From: Sandarakinorhabdus sp. AAP62
GTDB taxonomy: Bacteria > Pseudomonadota > Alphaproteobacteria > Sphingomonadales > Sphingomonadaceae
Length of the DNA stretch: 64,000 bases
NCBI RefSeq assembly: GCF_000331225.1
Contig: NZ_ANFY01000011.1
Span: forward strand, 145,126-209,125
Direction of reading: 5' to 3'
In this document: positions 43,028-51,935 of the stretch, piece after piece
Numbering within the stretch: the first letter of the stretch is position 1
How the letters are laid out: each line of letters begins with the position of its first letter
The notes under the pieces: generated by a model
Told to the model about the DNA's origin: nothing
What the model saw: only the letters and a program-made list of their open reading frames with translations
Databases searched by the model: none
Program-made: the position numbers and the translations under genes

Positions 43028-43411
43028 TCAGCCGGGAAGGAACAACGACACCACGTCGCGGGCCAGACGCGCCGGACGCATGGTGGCGACATCAATGCAG
43101 CACCAGGTGCTCTTCACTTCGGCGATCACCTGTTCACCACGCCTGAACATGGTGGTGAAAAAGGCGCGCGCGCCCTGCACGCCTTCGGCGACCACGCTGG
43201 CCACAACATCATCGTCCAGGAACGCCGGCGCCCGGTAGCTGATGTTGTGATTCAGCGCGACCCACAGATGGGCGGCCACCGCGTCAGCCGGCGCGGTGTT
43301 CTGCCAATAAGCAACCACCGCATCCTGCACCCAACGCAGATACACGGCATTATTGACATGCCCCATATGGTCAATGTCTGCCGGCACCACCGCTACGTCA
43401 TGCCGGTACAT
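43028..43411 (-). CDS. Acyl-CoA thioesterase, hotdog fold
   Basis: 127 residues from ATG 43411 (AAGGGA upstream; ATG 43453 is an alternative). VPADIDHMGHVNNAVYLRWVQDAVV carries the catalytic Asp and the HVNN-type motif of the 4-hydroxybenzoyl-CoA thioesterase group, followed by the strands ISYRAPAFLDDDVV and AFFTTMFRRGEQVIAEVKSTWCCID. It hydrolyses acyl-CoA or aryl-CoA thioesters in the cytoplasm. It is divergent from a TetR gene, with a perfect dyad between them, so it is a likely target of that regulator. Confidence 0.87.
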   Translation of the reverse strand: MYRHDVAVVPADIDHMGHVNNAVYLRWVQDAVVAYWQNTAPADAVAAHLWVALNHNISYRAPAFLDDDVVASVVAEGVQGARAFFTTMFRRGEQVIAEVKSTWCCIDVATMRPARLARDVVSLFLPG

Positions 43412-43467
43412 CGAACACGAATCCCTTCGCAAGAAACATGATGAATTGCTCATGTTCCTGGCCTTTG

Positions 43468-43480
43468 GTCAAGTCTTGAC
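43468..43480. promoter_or_regulatory. 13-bp dyad in the thioesterase/tetR divergent region
   Basis: GTCAAG-T-CTTGAC is symmetrical over all six base pairs of each arm. On the minus strand its TTGACC forms a good -35, with GCAATT 17 bp downstream as possible -10 for the thioesterase gene. A TetR dimer bound here would block that promoter. It is 34 bp before the tetR ATG. Confidence 0.6.
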
Positions 43481-43513
43481 GGCGGCCAACCCTGCGCCCA
43501 ATGCGGCAGCCCG

Positions 43514-44140
43514 ATGGGTCAATCACGCCAACAGCATTCGCCATTGCGACGCCTGCCCACGCAGGCCCGCAGCCAGGCCCGGTTTGATCTGATCCTGGCC
43601 ACGGCCGCCGACATGGTGGCCGAAGCCGGCGCTGCTGCGCTCAACACCAATCATCTCGCAGCCCGCGCCGGCATAGCGGTTGGCAGCGTCTATCAATATT
43701 TTCCTGACAAGACCGCCCTGCTCACGGCGCTGGCCCAGGCCCAGGTCGCCGCCTTCGAAGCCACGCTGGTGATGCCGGCCGATCCCGATCCCGCCCGCTG
43801 GAGCCTGGGCGAGGAAGTGGCACGCGGCGTCACGGCGCTGGCCGACTTCATGGCCGCCCACCCTGCCTTCCCGCAGCTTTATCTGGCCGCCCGCGCCGGC
43901 GGCGGTTCGGCGGCAGCCATGCTGGACGGCGGCGCGGCGCACTTCGCCGCCATCTTTGCCGCCCGTGCCCCCAAGGTGCCGGCCGCCGATCGGGACCGCC
44001 ACGCCCATGTCGTGGTGGAAACCGCCCAGGCCCTGCTCACCCTGGCCGCCGCCGGCCCCGATCGCGACACCGCCCTGCCCGCCACCACCCGCGAAGTGAT
44101 CGACCTCATCATCCGCTATCTCGCCCCCTTCTACGGGTAG
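43514..44140 (+). CDS. TetR family transcriptional regulator
   Basis: 208 residues. N-terminal HTH: ARFDLILATAADMVAEAGAAALNTNHLAARAGIAVGSVYQYFPDKTALLTAL, where GSVYQYFPDK is the typical recognition helix ending. The C-terminal part is helical and Ala-rich (ligand pocket and dimer face). It may respond to an acyl-CoA or aromatic CoA, given the divergent thioesterase gene; this is inference. The dyad at 43468-43480 is its likely operator. Confidence 0.92.
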   Translation: MGQSRQQHSPLRRLPTQARSQARFDLILATAADMVAEAGAAALNTNHLAARAGIAVGSVYQYFPDKTALLTALAQAQVAAFEATLVMPADPDPARWSLGEEVARGVTALADFMAAHPAFPQLYLAARAGGGSAAAMLDGGAAHFAAIFAARAPKVPAADRDRHAHVVVETAQALLTLAAAGPDRDTALPATTREVIDLIIRYLAPFYG

Positions 44141-44172
44141 CGCAGCCCGCCCTGCGGCGTTATGGAGCAGGG

Positions 44173-45432
44173 ATGAACGCCACCACTCCTGTTTCGCCGG
44201 CACTGCAATCCCTGCAGGCTTTGCCGATCACCCATGCCGATGTGGAGGCCGCCGCGGCCAACATTCATGGCAAGGTGATCCGCACGCCCTGCCTGAAATC
44301 GGAAACGCTGAGCACGCTGACCGGCGCGCAGGTGTGGCTCAAGTTCGAGAATCTCCAGTTCACCGCCGCCTACAAGGAACGCGGTGCATTGAACCGCCTG
44401 CTCAGCCTGAACGCCGAAGAGCGCGCCCGCGGCGTGATCGCGGCCTCGGCCGGCAACCATGCGCAGGGCCTGGCCTATCACGCCCGCCGCCTCGGCATCC
44501 CGGCCACCATCGTGATGCCGCGCTTCACCCCGATCGTGAAGGTGCAGCAGACCGAAAGTCACGATGCCAATGTCGTGCTGTTCGGCGAGAAATATGATGA
44601 TGCCAGCGCCCACGCGCTGGAACTGGCCGTCAAGAAGGGGCTTATCTACGTCCACCCGTTCGACGATGCCCAGGTGATGGCAGGCCAGGGCACGGTGGGC
44701 CTGGAAATGCTGGAGGACGTGCCGGAACTGGATACGCTGGTGGTGCCGATCGGCGGCGGCGGGCTGATTTCCGGCATCTCCACCATCGCCAAGGCGCGCA
44801 ACCCGGATATCAGCGTCATCGGCGTGCAGGCCGAGCTTTACCCATCGATGTATGCCGCGATGAAAGGGCAATCGGCGGCCTGCGATGGCGACACGCTGGC
44901 TGAAGGCATTGCCGTCAAGAACCCCGGTGTGCTCACGAGCCAAGTGGTGCGCGCGCTGGTCGATGATATCGTGCTGGTGGGTGAGCGCGATCTGGAACGC
45001 GCCGTCTCGCTGCTGCTCACCATTGAAAAGACCGTGGTGGAAGGCGCCGGCGCCGCTGGCCTTGCGGCGCTGCTCGCCCACCCGCGCCGCTTCAAGGGGG
45101 CCAAGGTTGGCCTGGTGCTGTGCGGCGGCAATATCGATACGCGCCTGCTCGCCAACGTGCTGCTGCGCGATCTGGCCCGTTCCGGGCGGCTGGCGCGCCT
45201 GCGCATCCGCCTCAAGGATCGGCCCGGCCAGCTGTTCGAAGTCGCTCGCATCTTCGATCAGCAGCAGGTCAACATCCTGGAAGTCTATCACCAGCGCGTG
45301 TTCACCAATCTGCCGGCCAAGGGCCTGATCACCGACATCGAATGCGAAACCCGCGATCGCGATCACCTCGATCGGCTGGTCGAAGCCCTGCGCGCCGCCG
45401 GCTATGAAACGCGACTGGTCGAAGCGGACTGA
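44173..45432 (+). CDS. ilvA: Threonine ammonia-lyase (threonine dehydratase)
   Basis: 419 residues. PLP-binding Lys in FTAAYKERGALNRLL, glycine-rich phosphate loop VPIGGGGLISGIST, ASAGNHAQGLAYHARRLG, all typical. The C-terminal 75 residues (RLRIRLKDRPGQLFEVARIFD...) form one ACT domain, the arrangement found in short catabolic-like forms with regulation by isoleucine or other ligands. It deaminates threonine to 2-oxobutyrate, the start of isoleucine synthesis. GGAGCAGG before the ATG at 44173. Confidence 0.95.
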   Translation: MNATTPVSPALQSLQALPITHADVEAAAANIHGKVIRTPCLKSETLSTLTGAQVWLKFENLQFTAAYKERGALNRLLSLNAEERARGVIAASAGNHAQGLAYHARRLGIPATIVMPRFTPIVKVQQTESHDANVVLFGEKYDDASAHALELAVKKGLIYVHPFDDAQVMAGQGTVGLEMLEDVPELDTLVVPIGGGGLISGISTIAKARNPDISVIGVQAELYPSMYAAMKGQSAACDGDTLAEGIAVKNPGVLTSQVVRALVDDIVLVGERDLERAVSLLLTIEKTVVEGAGAAGLAALLAHPRRFKGAKVGLVLCGGNIDTRLLANVLLRDLARSGRLARLRIRLKDRPGQLFEVARIFDQQQVNILEVYHQRVFTNLPAKGLITDIECETRDRDHLDRLVEALRAAGYETRLVEAD

Positions 45433-45547
45433 TTTACCCTCAACCGGACTGGCCAGCCGCGCAATCCCGCGCTAGCATCGCCGTTATCGGGGGGTAGCGC
45501 GGTCCACAAGGTGCCGCTGGGCACTGGCGAGGTAAGGGCGTTCACGG

Positions 45548-46282
45548 GTGACGGATCAAAGCTATCGGTTTCCGCGCTTTTTCGTGACGGCGCCTTCGGC
45601 CTGCCCCTATCTGCCGGGCCGCACCGAACGCAAGGTCTTTGCCGAACTGAAAGGCGATGACGCCCCCGCCATGGCCGAAGCGCTGGGCCGCATCGGCTTT
45701 CGCCGCAGCCAGAATGTCGTCTATCGCCCCAGCTGCGATGGCTGCAACGCCTGCATCTCGGTGCGCGTGCCCACGGCGCGCTTCAAACCTGGCCGTAGCC
45801 AGAAGAAACTGCTCGCTCAGCATGCCGATCTGGACGTGCACGCCTGCGAACCCTGGGCCACCGAGGAACAATGGGCACTGCTCCGCCGCTACCTCGCCAC
45901 CCGCCACCCTGATGGCGGCATGGCCGCGATGGACAGCCATGATTTCGCCGACATGGTGGAACAATCGCCGGTGGACACGGTGATGGTCGAATATCGCGAG
46001 CCCAGCACCGATGGCCGCCTCGGCCGCCTCGTCGGCTGCTGTCTCACCGACAAGCAAGCCGACGGCCTGTCGATGATCTACAGCTTCTACGACCCCGATC
46101 TCGCCGACCGCTCGGGGCTCGGCAATTTCATCATCCTCGATCACATCACCCGCGCCGCCCGCGCCGGGCTGGCGTTCGTGTATCTGGGCTACTGGATCGA
46201 AGGCTGTTCGCGCATGGCCTACAAGACGAAGTTCAAGCCGGTCGAAGCGCTGATCGGCGGCCAGTGGCGGGACGTGGAGTAG
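45548..46282 (+). CDS. bpt: Leucyl/arginyl-tRNA--protein transferase (Bpt/Ate)
   Basis: 244 residues from a GTG with AAGGGCG upstream. Family parts: [17 protein letters not shown] with a conserved Cys, [26 protein letters not shown] with the Cys cluster, [23 protein letters not shown] and [17 protein letters not shown](T)KF. It adds Leu (Bpt) or Arg (Ate-like) to the N-terminus of proteins with acidic starts, making them substrates for ClpS/ClpAP. Its 3' end overlaps the LysR gene by 50 bp on the other strand. Confidence 0.93.
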   Translation: MTDQSYRFPRFFVTAPSACPYLPGRTERKVFAELKGDDAPAMAEALGRIGFRRSQNVVYRPSCDGCNACISVRVPTARFKPGRSQKKLLAQHADLDVHACEPWATEEQWALLRRYLATRHPDGGMAAMDSHDFADMVEQSPVDTVMVEYREPSTDGRLGRLVGCCLTDKQADGLSMIYSFYDPDLADRSGLGNFIILDHITRAARAGLAFVYLGYWIEGCSRMAYKTKFKPVEALIGGQWRDVE

Positions 46283-47231
46283 AAGGGGCCTCCGGCGGAA
46301 TCAGCCGATCAAGCATTCCCGTCGCCAGTGCCGCTTTCACATGATCGATGAAGGCGCGCAGTTTGGGCAGCACCTGGGCGTGGCCGGGGTAGTGCAGGAA
46401 GAGGCCCGGGCTGGAGGGGGAGAGCGGGCCGAGCACCACTTCGAGGGCGCCGCTGCGGATGTCGTCGATCACCAGCGGTTCGCTCACTTGCGCGAGGCCA
46501 AGACCGCGTTTGGTCAGCGAGACCACGGCGGTGTTTTCGTTGACGATCACGCGGCCCTTGATGGCGATTTCCACCATGCGGTTGCCGTCGATCAGGCGCC
46601 ACGGCATCACCGATCCGTTGGAGATGCGCTGGCGGATGCAGTTGTGGCTTTTCAGATCGGCGGCGCTTTGGGGCCGGCCGTACTGGTTCAGATAATCGGG
46701 GGTGGCGACCACCACGAAGCGGAAGGGTGGGGAGAGGCGGACGCTGATCATGTCGGCTTCGAGCAGTTCGCCCACCCTGATGCCCGCGTCGTGCCCGCTG
46801 GCGGCCAGATCGATCAGGGCGTCTTCGCCGGTCACTTCCACATCCACATCGGGATATTGGTCGCAGAAATCGGCAATGATGGGTTCGATCAGCAGCGGCA
46901 CAACGGAGCGCGGCATGTTGAGCCGGAGCAGCCCGGCCGGGCGGCCGCCGTAGGTGCGTGCGCCTTCCCAGGCGTTCACCAGGCTGGCGAAGGCCGGGGC
47001 GGCCTGGGCGTGGAACAGCGCGCCGGCTTCGGTGAGGCCCACCGAGCGTGTGGTGCGGATGAACAGCGGCACGCCGATGCGGTCTTCCAGCTGGCGCACG
47101 GTCTGGCTGATGGCGGAGGGGGAGACGCCGAGATCCTCGGCGGCTTCGCGGAAGGACTTGCGTTCGGCAACGCGCAGGAAGGCTTCGAGGCCATCGAGCA
47201 GGTTGCGCGGGATTGTGTAGCTGTTCTTCAT
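46233..47231 (-). CDS. LysR family transcriptional regulator
   Basis: 332 residues. HTH in [56 protein letters not shown], then the substrate-binding domain with [11 protein letters not shown] and [27 protein letters not shown], as in LysR proteins of the DmlR type. The last 20 residues or so ([21 protein letters not shown]) are coded by the tip of a repeat and by the end of the bpt gene, and look like an added tail. Divergent from a small secreted protein gene, its probable target. No good ribosome binding site. Confidence 0.88.
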   Translation of the reverse strand: MKNSYTIPRNLLDGLEAFLRVAERKSFREAAEDLGVSPSAISQTVRQLEDRIGVPLFIRTTRSVGLTEAGALFHAQAAPAFASLVNAWEGARTYGGRPAGLLRLNMPRSVVPLLIEPIIADFCDQYPDVDVEVTGEDALIDLAASGHDAGIRVGELLEADMISVRLSPPFRFVVVATPDYLNQYGRPQSAADLKSHNCIRQRISNGSVMPWRLIDGNRMVEIAIKGRVIVNENTAVVSLTKRGLGLAQVSEPLVIDDIRSGALEVVLGPLSPSSPGLFLHYPGHAQVLPKLRAFIDHVKAALATGMLDRLIPPEAPSTPRPATGRRSALRPA

Positions 47232-47330
47232 GGGGCAACAATCATTGCGTGGATTAACTTGGGTCTGAGTGTGACTTAAAACCCAGTCATCGGCAAGCCA
47301 CTGCCGCCGACCACTGAAAGGACCCAGACC

Positions 47331-47627
47331 ATGATCACCCGTTTCGCCATCGACCGCCTGACCATCGCCGCCCTGGCACTGACCGCCATCCTGCCCTTCG
47401 CAGCGCTGAGCCCGGCCCAGGCCGGCACCGCCCAGTGCGCCGTTGAAGCCCAGCAGCTGCGCACGGAAATCAGCGCGGCGCAGTCCAAGGATGCCGCCAA
47501 GGTGCTGCGCACCGTGAAGACGGCCGAGATGATCTGCGCGGAAGGCAACACCCACGAAGCGGCCAGGAAGTTCGCCGCCGCCCGTGCCCAGCTGGGCAGC
47601 ACCGTCCAGCTTGCCGAGCGTCGCTGA
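47331..47627 (+). CDS. Small secreted protein of unknown function
   Basis: 98 residues. A clear signal peptide (LTIAALALTAILPFAALSPAQAG) is followed by about 67 residues that are mostly helical and carry two Cys (QCAVEAQ and MICAEG) likely to form one disulfide in the periplasm. AAAGGACC precedes the ATG, and a strong terminator follows. No family recognised. It is divergent from the LysR gene, which could regulate it. Confidence 0.72.
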   Translation: MITRFAIDRLTIAALALTAILPFAALSPAQAGTAQCAVEAQQLRTEISAAQSKDAAKVLRTVKTAEMICAEGNTHEAARKFAAARAQLGSTVQLAERR

Positions 47628-47678
47628 GATCCCGGGCTGAAACCCGCCTGCCGGCCCCTCATCCACCGGCAGGTCTTG

Positions 47679-47715
47679 CGGCGGCCACCCTTGCCCCAGG
47701 GTGGCCGCCGTTTTT
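47679..47715 (+). terminator. Intrinsic terminator after the small secreted protein
   Basis: CGGCGGCCACCC (47679-47690) pairs with GGGTGGCCGCCG (47699-47710) around an 8-nt loop, and TTTTT follows. It lies 50 nt after the stop at 47627 and just before the stop of the converging pgi gene. Confidence 0.93.
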
Positions 47716-47718
47716 CGT

Positions 47719-49245
47719 TTACAACCCTGCCCGCGCCACCAGGGCAGCGGTGGAGGGATCAAAGCCCAGATCCTCGCCGGCCAGCAGGGCATTGGCCAGT
47801 TCCTTGCCCAGTTCCACGCCCCATTGATCGAACGGGTTGATGCCGAGCAGCACGGCGGCCGTGAAGGTGCGATGTTCGTAAAAGGCGATCAGTGCCCCCA
47901 GCGTGGCCGGATCAAGGCGATCGAGCAGCAGCGTCGATGATGGCCGGTTGCCGCTGAACGTCTTGGCGTGGGCCAGGGCGGCATCGCCACCCGATTGCGA
48001 TAGCGCCGCCTCGAAACTGCGGCCCTTCAGCAATGCCGCCCCTTGCGCGAAGCAATTGGCCAGCAGCTGGCGATGGTGGGTGGCGGGCAAATCATGCGCG
48101 GGTTCCAGCACGGCGACGAACTCCACCGGGCCCACGCACGTGCCCTGGTGGATCAGCTGGAAAACCGCGTGCTGGGCATCGGTGCCGGTGCCGCCCCAGG
48201 TGATGGCGGCGGTTGGCCCGGCCAACGCGCTGCCATCGCGGCCAACGCCCTTGCCGTTCGATTCCATTTCCAGCTGCTGCAGATAGGCCGGCAGCAGCCG
48301 CAGCCGCTCGTCATAGGCGAAGATGCCGCGCGTCTGCTGGCCCTGGCCATGGGCGGCCCACACATCGGCCAGCGCGGCCAGCACCGGCAGGTTTTGCGCC
48401 AGCGGGGTGTCGCGGAAATGCGCGTCCATGGCAGCAGCGCCGGCGCGCAACTGGCTGAGCGCCTCTGGCCCGCAGCGGATGGCGAGCGGCAGGCCGACGG
48501 CAGACCAGAGCGAGTAACGCCCGCCCACGCTTTCCGCGAAGGGCAATATGTGGCTGGCGCCCCAGGTGGCGGCACGGTCGGGGCGGGCGGTGATGGCGAC
48601 GGCTTCAGCCTTCACTGCGGCCGGATCGCGCCCGGTGGCGGCGGCCAGCGCCTCCAGCGAGGTCTGCGCGTTGGTCATGGTTTCGGCGGTGGTGAAGGTC
48701 TTGGAGACGACCAGCAGGCGCGTTGTCGCCGGTGTGCAGGCGGCCAGCGCCCGGTGCAGCGCTTCGCCATCGATGTTGGCGACGACATGCACTGTCGGCC
48801 CGTCACCATCGCGGCCCAGCGCATCGTTCAGCAGCGCTGGGCCCAGCGCCGAGCCGCCGATGCCGATCAGGATCACATCGGTGACGCCTTCGGCGCGTAA
48901 CTGGCTGGCGATGCGATTACCATCATGGGCAGCGGCCTGCGCCACGGCAACATCGGCGGGGCTGCCCACGCCGCGTTCGGCGCAATGGGTGGCGGCGCGG
49001 CCTTCGGATGGGTTCACCATTTCGCCAGCCAGCAGCCGCGCCCGCCAGCCGGGCAGATCGGCGGCCGTGCAGGCGACGAGCAATTGATCGAGCACCGGCA
49101 GCGGCAGCGCGAGGCGGGACAGATCCAGCGCCAGGCCGCAGGCGCTGGCGGTCAGGCGGGCCAGCCGGTCAGGCTCATCCGCGAACAGGGCGCGGATATC
49201 GACCGGGGCAGCCCCGGCGGCGCGAATGGCAGCAAGATGGTCCAT
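47719..49245 (-). CDS. pgi: Glucose-6-phosphate isomerase
   Basis: 508 residues, the shorter form found in alphaproteobacteria. It interconverts glucose-6-phosphate and fructose-6-phosphate. SIS domain parts: ILIGIGGSALGPALL, LLVVSKTFTTAETM with the phosphate-binding SKT, the catalytic region GGRYSLWSAVGLP, and MESNGKGVG with the Glu-containing block. The ATG at 49245 is the natural start. Divergent from rnc with 93 bp between. Confidence 0.95.
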   Translation of the reverse strand: MDHLAAIRAAGAAPVDIRALFADEPDRLARLTASACGLALDLSRLALPLPVLDQLLVACTAADLPGWRARLLAGEMVNPSEGRAATHCAERGVGSPADVAVAQAAAHDGNRIASQLRAEGVTDVILIGIGGSALGPALLNDALGRDGDGPTVHVVANIDGEALHRALAACTPATTRLLVVSKTFTTAETMTNAQTSLEALAAATGRDPAAVKAEAVAITARPDRAATWGASHILPFAESVGGRYSLWSAVGLPLAIRCGPEALSQLRAGAAAMDAHFRDTPLAQNLPVLAALADVWAAHGQGQQTRGIFAYDERLRLLPAYLQQLEMESNGKGVGRDGSALAGPTAAITWGGTGTDAQHAVFQLIHQGTCVGPVEFVAVLEPAHDLPATHHRQLLANCFAQGAALLKGRSFEAALSQSGGDAALAHAKTFSGNRPSSTLLLDRLDPATLGALIAFYEHRTFTAAVLLGINPFDQWGVELGKELANALLAGEDLGFDPSTAALVARAGL

Positions 49246-49338
49246 GGGCGCCGTTTTCCTGCCTTGGGCGCGCGGAGTCCAGCCTCTATCTCCGCGTCAG
49301 GCTTGACCGGCTGGCGCAATCGGCCCACGGCGAAGCCG

Positions 49339-50076
49339 ATGACTCGCAAGCGCAAGGCAATGCCCGATCCGGGGCCCGGCCCCGAACTGGCCCGTGCCAA
49401 CCGAATGGAGCGGCTGGCGACGTTCGCGCGCGACGTGCTTGGCCATGAATTTGCCGATCTGGCGCTGCTCGATCGCGCGCTTACCCACGGCAGCGCCACT
49501 CGGCAGCCCGGCGCCAGTTACCAACGGCTGGAATTCCTGGGCGATCGCGTGCTGGGCTGCGTGGTCGCCAGCCTGCTCTATGGCCAGCACGACGAAGCCG
49601 AAGGCCGGCTGACGGCGCGGCTGCATGCCATGGTGGAAGGCCCGGCCAATGCCCGCGTGGCGCGTGGCTGGAATGCCGGCCCGCTGATCGCGATGGAGCC
49701 GGTGAGCCGCGGCAAGGGCCTGGCCGACAGTGACAATGTGCTGGGCGATGTGGCCGAAGCGGTGACGGCAGCGGTGTTCATCGATGGCGGCTGGGCGGCG
49801 GCGGCGGCGTTTGTCACCCGCCATTGGGGCCCGATGATGCAATCGGACCAGCCATTCCTGAACGACCCCAAGAGCGCCCTGCAACAATGGGCGCTGAAAC
49901 GCCGGCTCGGCATGCCCGAATATCTGGTGGTGGGCCGCGATGGCCCTGATCATGCGCCGGTGTTCACCGTGGAAGTGATGGTGCGTGGCCAACCGCCGGC
50001 CGAAGCCAGCGGCAAATCCCGGCAGGAAGCCGAAAAGGCCGCCGCCACCCTGTTGTTGAAGAGCCTGGAATCATGA
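49339..50076 (+). CDS. rnc: Ribonuclease III
   Basis: 245 residues (ATG 49339; an ATG seven codons later is possible). Catalytic signature YQRLEFLGDRVLGCVVASLL and the second acidic site LGDVAEAVTAAVFIDGGW, then a double-stranded-RNA-binding domain (DPKSALQQWALKRRLG to SGKSRQEAEKAAATLLL). The enzyme cuts dsRNA in rRNA precursors and other RNAs. Its stop overlaps the era ATG (50073-50076), the normal rnc-era pair. Confidence 0.95.
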   Translation: MTRKRKAMPDPGPGPELARANRMERLATFARDVLGHEFADLALLDRALTHGSATRQPGASYQRLEFLGDRVLGCVVASLLYGQHDEAEGRLTARLHAMVEGPANARVARGWNAGPLIAMEPVSRGKGLADSDNVLGDVAEAVTAAVFIDGGWAAAAAFVTRHWGPMMQSDQPFLNDPKSALQQWALKRRLGMPEYLVVGRDGPDHAPVFTVEVMVRGQPPAEASGKSRQEAEKAAATLLLKSLES

Positions 50077-50987
50077 CTACCGAATGCACCCCCATCACTA
50101 CCCGCTGCGGCAGCATCGCCGTGGTCGGCGCCCCCAATGCCGGCAAGTCCACGTTGGTCAACGCGCTGGTGGGCCAGAAGGTCGCCATCGTCTCGCCCAA
50201 GGTGCAGACGACCCGTCAGCGACTGGTGGGGATCGCGGTGCACGAGTCTGCCCAGATGCTGCTTGTGGATACGCCCGGCATCTTCGCCCCGCGCCGCCGG
50301 CTGGACCGGGCGATGGTGAAGGCCGCCTGGGATGGCGCCACCGATGCCGATGTGATCGTGCTGGTGCTGGATGCCAAGGCCGGGTTGAAGGGCGATGTGC
50401 CCGACATCATCGCAGCGCTGGCGAACCGCCGCGAGCCGAAATTGCTGGTGCTCAACAAGGTCGATATCTGCGTCAAGGAGCGGCTGCTCGATCTGGCCAG
50501 CCGCTGCAACGCGCTGCTGCCGTTCGAGGAGATTTTCTTCATTTCGGCCAGCACCGGTGACGGCGTACCGGAACTGAAGGCGGCGCTGGCGAACCGCCTG
50601 CCGCTGAGCGCCTGGCATTATCCCGAAGACCAGCTGAGCGATGCCACCACCCGCCTGATGGCAGCCGAACTGACGCGTGAGCAACTGTATCTGCAATTGC
50701 ACGCCGAACTGCCTTATGCCGCCACCGTCGAAACCGAAAAATGGGAAGAGCGGCGCGATGGCAGTGTTGCCATCCACCAGCAGATCATCATCGAACGGGA
50801 CAGCCAGAAGGCCATCGTGCTGGGCAAGGGCGGCAGCCGCATCAAGGAAATCGGCGCCGCGGCGCGCGCCGGCATGGCCGAACTGATGGGCCGCAAGGTT
50901 CATCTGTTCCTGCACATCAAGGTGCGCGCCGATTGGGGCGATGATCGCAGCTTGTACAATGCAGTCGGGCTGGACTTCGTCGACTGA
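50073..50987 (+). CDS. era: GTPase Era
   Basis: 304 residues. G1 VGAPNAGKSTLVNALVG, G2/G3 TTRQRLVG and VDTPGIFAP, G4 LNKVD, G5 SASTGDG, followed by the KH domain with VLGKGGSRIKEIGAAAR. Era binds the 3' end of 16S rRNA and is needed for 30S maturation. It starts inside the rnc stop codon and is followed by a bidirectional terminator. Confidence 0.97.
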   Translation: MTTECTPITTRCGSIAVVGAPNAGKSTLVNALVGQKVAIVSPKVQTTRQRLVGIAVHESAQMLLVDTPGIFAPRRRLDRAMVKAAWDGATDADVIVLVLDAKAGLKGDVPDIIAALANRREPKLLVLNKVDICVKERLLDLASRCNALLPFEEIFFISASTGDGVPELKAALANRLPLSAWHYPEDQLSDATTRLMAAELTREQLYLQLHAELPYAATVETEKWEERRDGSVAIHQQIIIERDSQKAIVLGKGGSRIKEIGAAARAGMAELMGRKVHLFLHIKVRADWGDDRSLYNAVGLDFVD

Positions 50988-51019
50988 AGCCGGCCGGGAA
51001 TCGAAGTGGCTGCGAAACG

Positions 51020-51059
51020 AAAAGGCCGGGCAGTGGGCTCACCACCGCCCGGCCTTTTT
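51020..51059. terminator. Bidirectional terminator between era and the PEPxxWA gene
   Basis: AAAAGGCCGGGC (51020-51031) pairs with GCCCGGCC (51047-51054) and its T-run, and an inner GTGG/CCAC stem lengthens the hairpin. T-runs lie on both strands (TTTTT on plus, TTTT on minus), so it can end era and the converging gene at 51077. Confidence 0.92.
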
Positions 51060-51076
51060 CGTCGGCATGATGCCGA

Positions 51077-51826
51077 TCAGGCTGTCACGCGCGCCAGCGC
51101 CGGCTTCTGACGACGGGCGACCGCGCCCACCAGGCCAAAACCGGCAATCAGCATGACCCAGCTGGCAGGCTCTGGCACCGGATTGCCGAACGGATCGATC
51201 GGACCCTCGCCTACGATGCCGACACCCGATCCACCCATCACACCGCCGAGGGTGTTGATGCTCTGGTAGCGCACCACGAAGCGATCGAGGTTGATCGACG
51301 ATTGAGCCTGCGAGAACAGCAGGGTGAACGTGTTGTTCGGGAACGCGCCGTTGGGGATGGACTGGCCGAGCTCGAGGCCGCCACTGCCGCCACCGTTGCA
51401 TTGGCCGCCGCTATCGCGGAAGCAGACTTCGACACTGATGCCATTCGAGATATTGCTGTTGCGGGTGCTCAGATCGAACATGCCGGTTGCTGACGCGCCC
51501 GACACATTGGGGTTCACGTCAAAGCCGAACGACGACAGGCGCGAGGCCGTCACCGATCCACTGCTGTTGTTGGCGAGATTGTCGATGGTGAAGGTCCAGC
51601 TGGTCCAGTTGCTGGTGCCGTCGCCGCCCGACAGACTGCTCAGCCGGAACGTGGCGGCGGCCTCCAGGCCGGGCTGCTGCACACCACTGAGATAACCATC
51701 CCCGAAATTCAGCGACACACTGTCGTTCAGCGCGGCGAACTGCGCAGGCGTGGTCGGCACGGACACGGCAGCAAAAGCCGGAGTTGCCACAAGGGCCAGA
51801 GCCAAAGCGAACGCAAAAATGTTCAT
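51077..51826 (-). CDS. PEPxxWA-CTERM sorting domain-containing protein
   Basis: 249 residues. Signal peptide (IFAFALALALVATPAFA), a Ser/Asn/Gly-rich beta body (FSSLSGGDGTSNWTSWTFTI-like, one Cys pair in EVCFRDSGGQC), and the sorting signal NPVPEPASWVMLIAGFGLVGAVARRQ. Here the motif reads PEPASWVM. ATG 51826 with GAGGTG 9 nt upstream is preferred; another ATG lies two codons earlier. The gene is set in reverse between era and recO. Confidence 0.9.
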   Translation of the reverse strand: MNIFAFALALALVATPAFAAVSVPTTPAQFAALNDSVSLNFGDGYLSGVQQPGLEAAATFRLSSLSGGDGTSNWTSWTFTIDNLANNSSGSVTASRLSSFGFDVNPNVSGASATGMFDLSTRNSNISNGISVEVCFRDSGGQCNGGGSGGLELGQSIPNGAFPNNTFTLLFSQAQSSINLDRFVVRYQSINTLGGVMGGSGVGIVGEGPIDPFGNPVPEPASWVMLIAGFGLVGAVARRQKPALARVTA

Positions 51827-51935
51827 AATCATTAACACCTCATTACTAATGAAGTGATAATCGATTCGCGTCTCTGAATCCATTGCAATTTTTCGGTTAA
51901 CGCACTTCCTTGCTGCAGCCGGCCCTCTTGCCACT

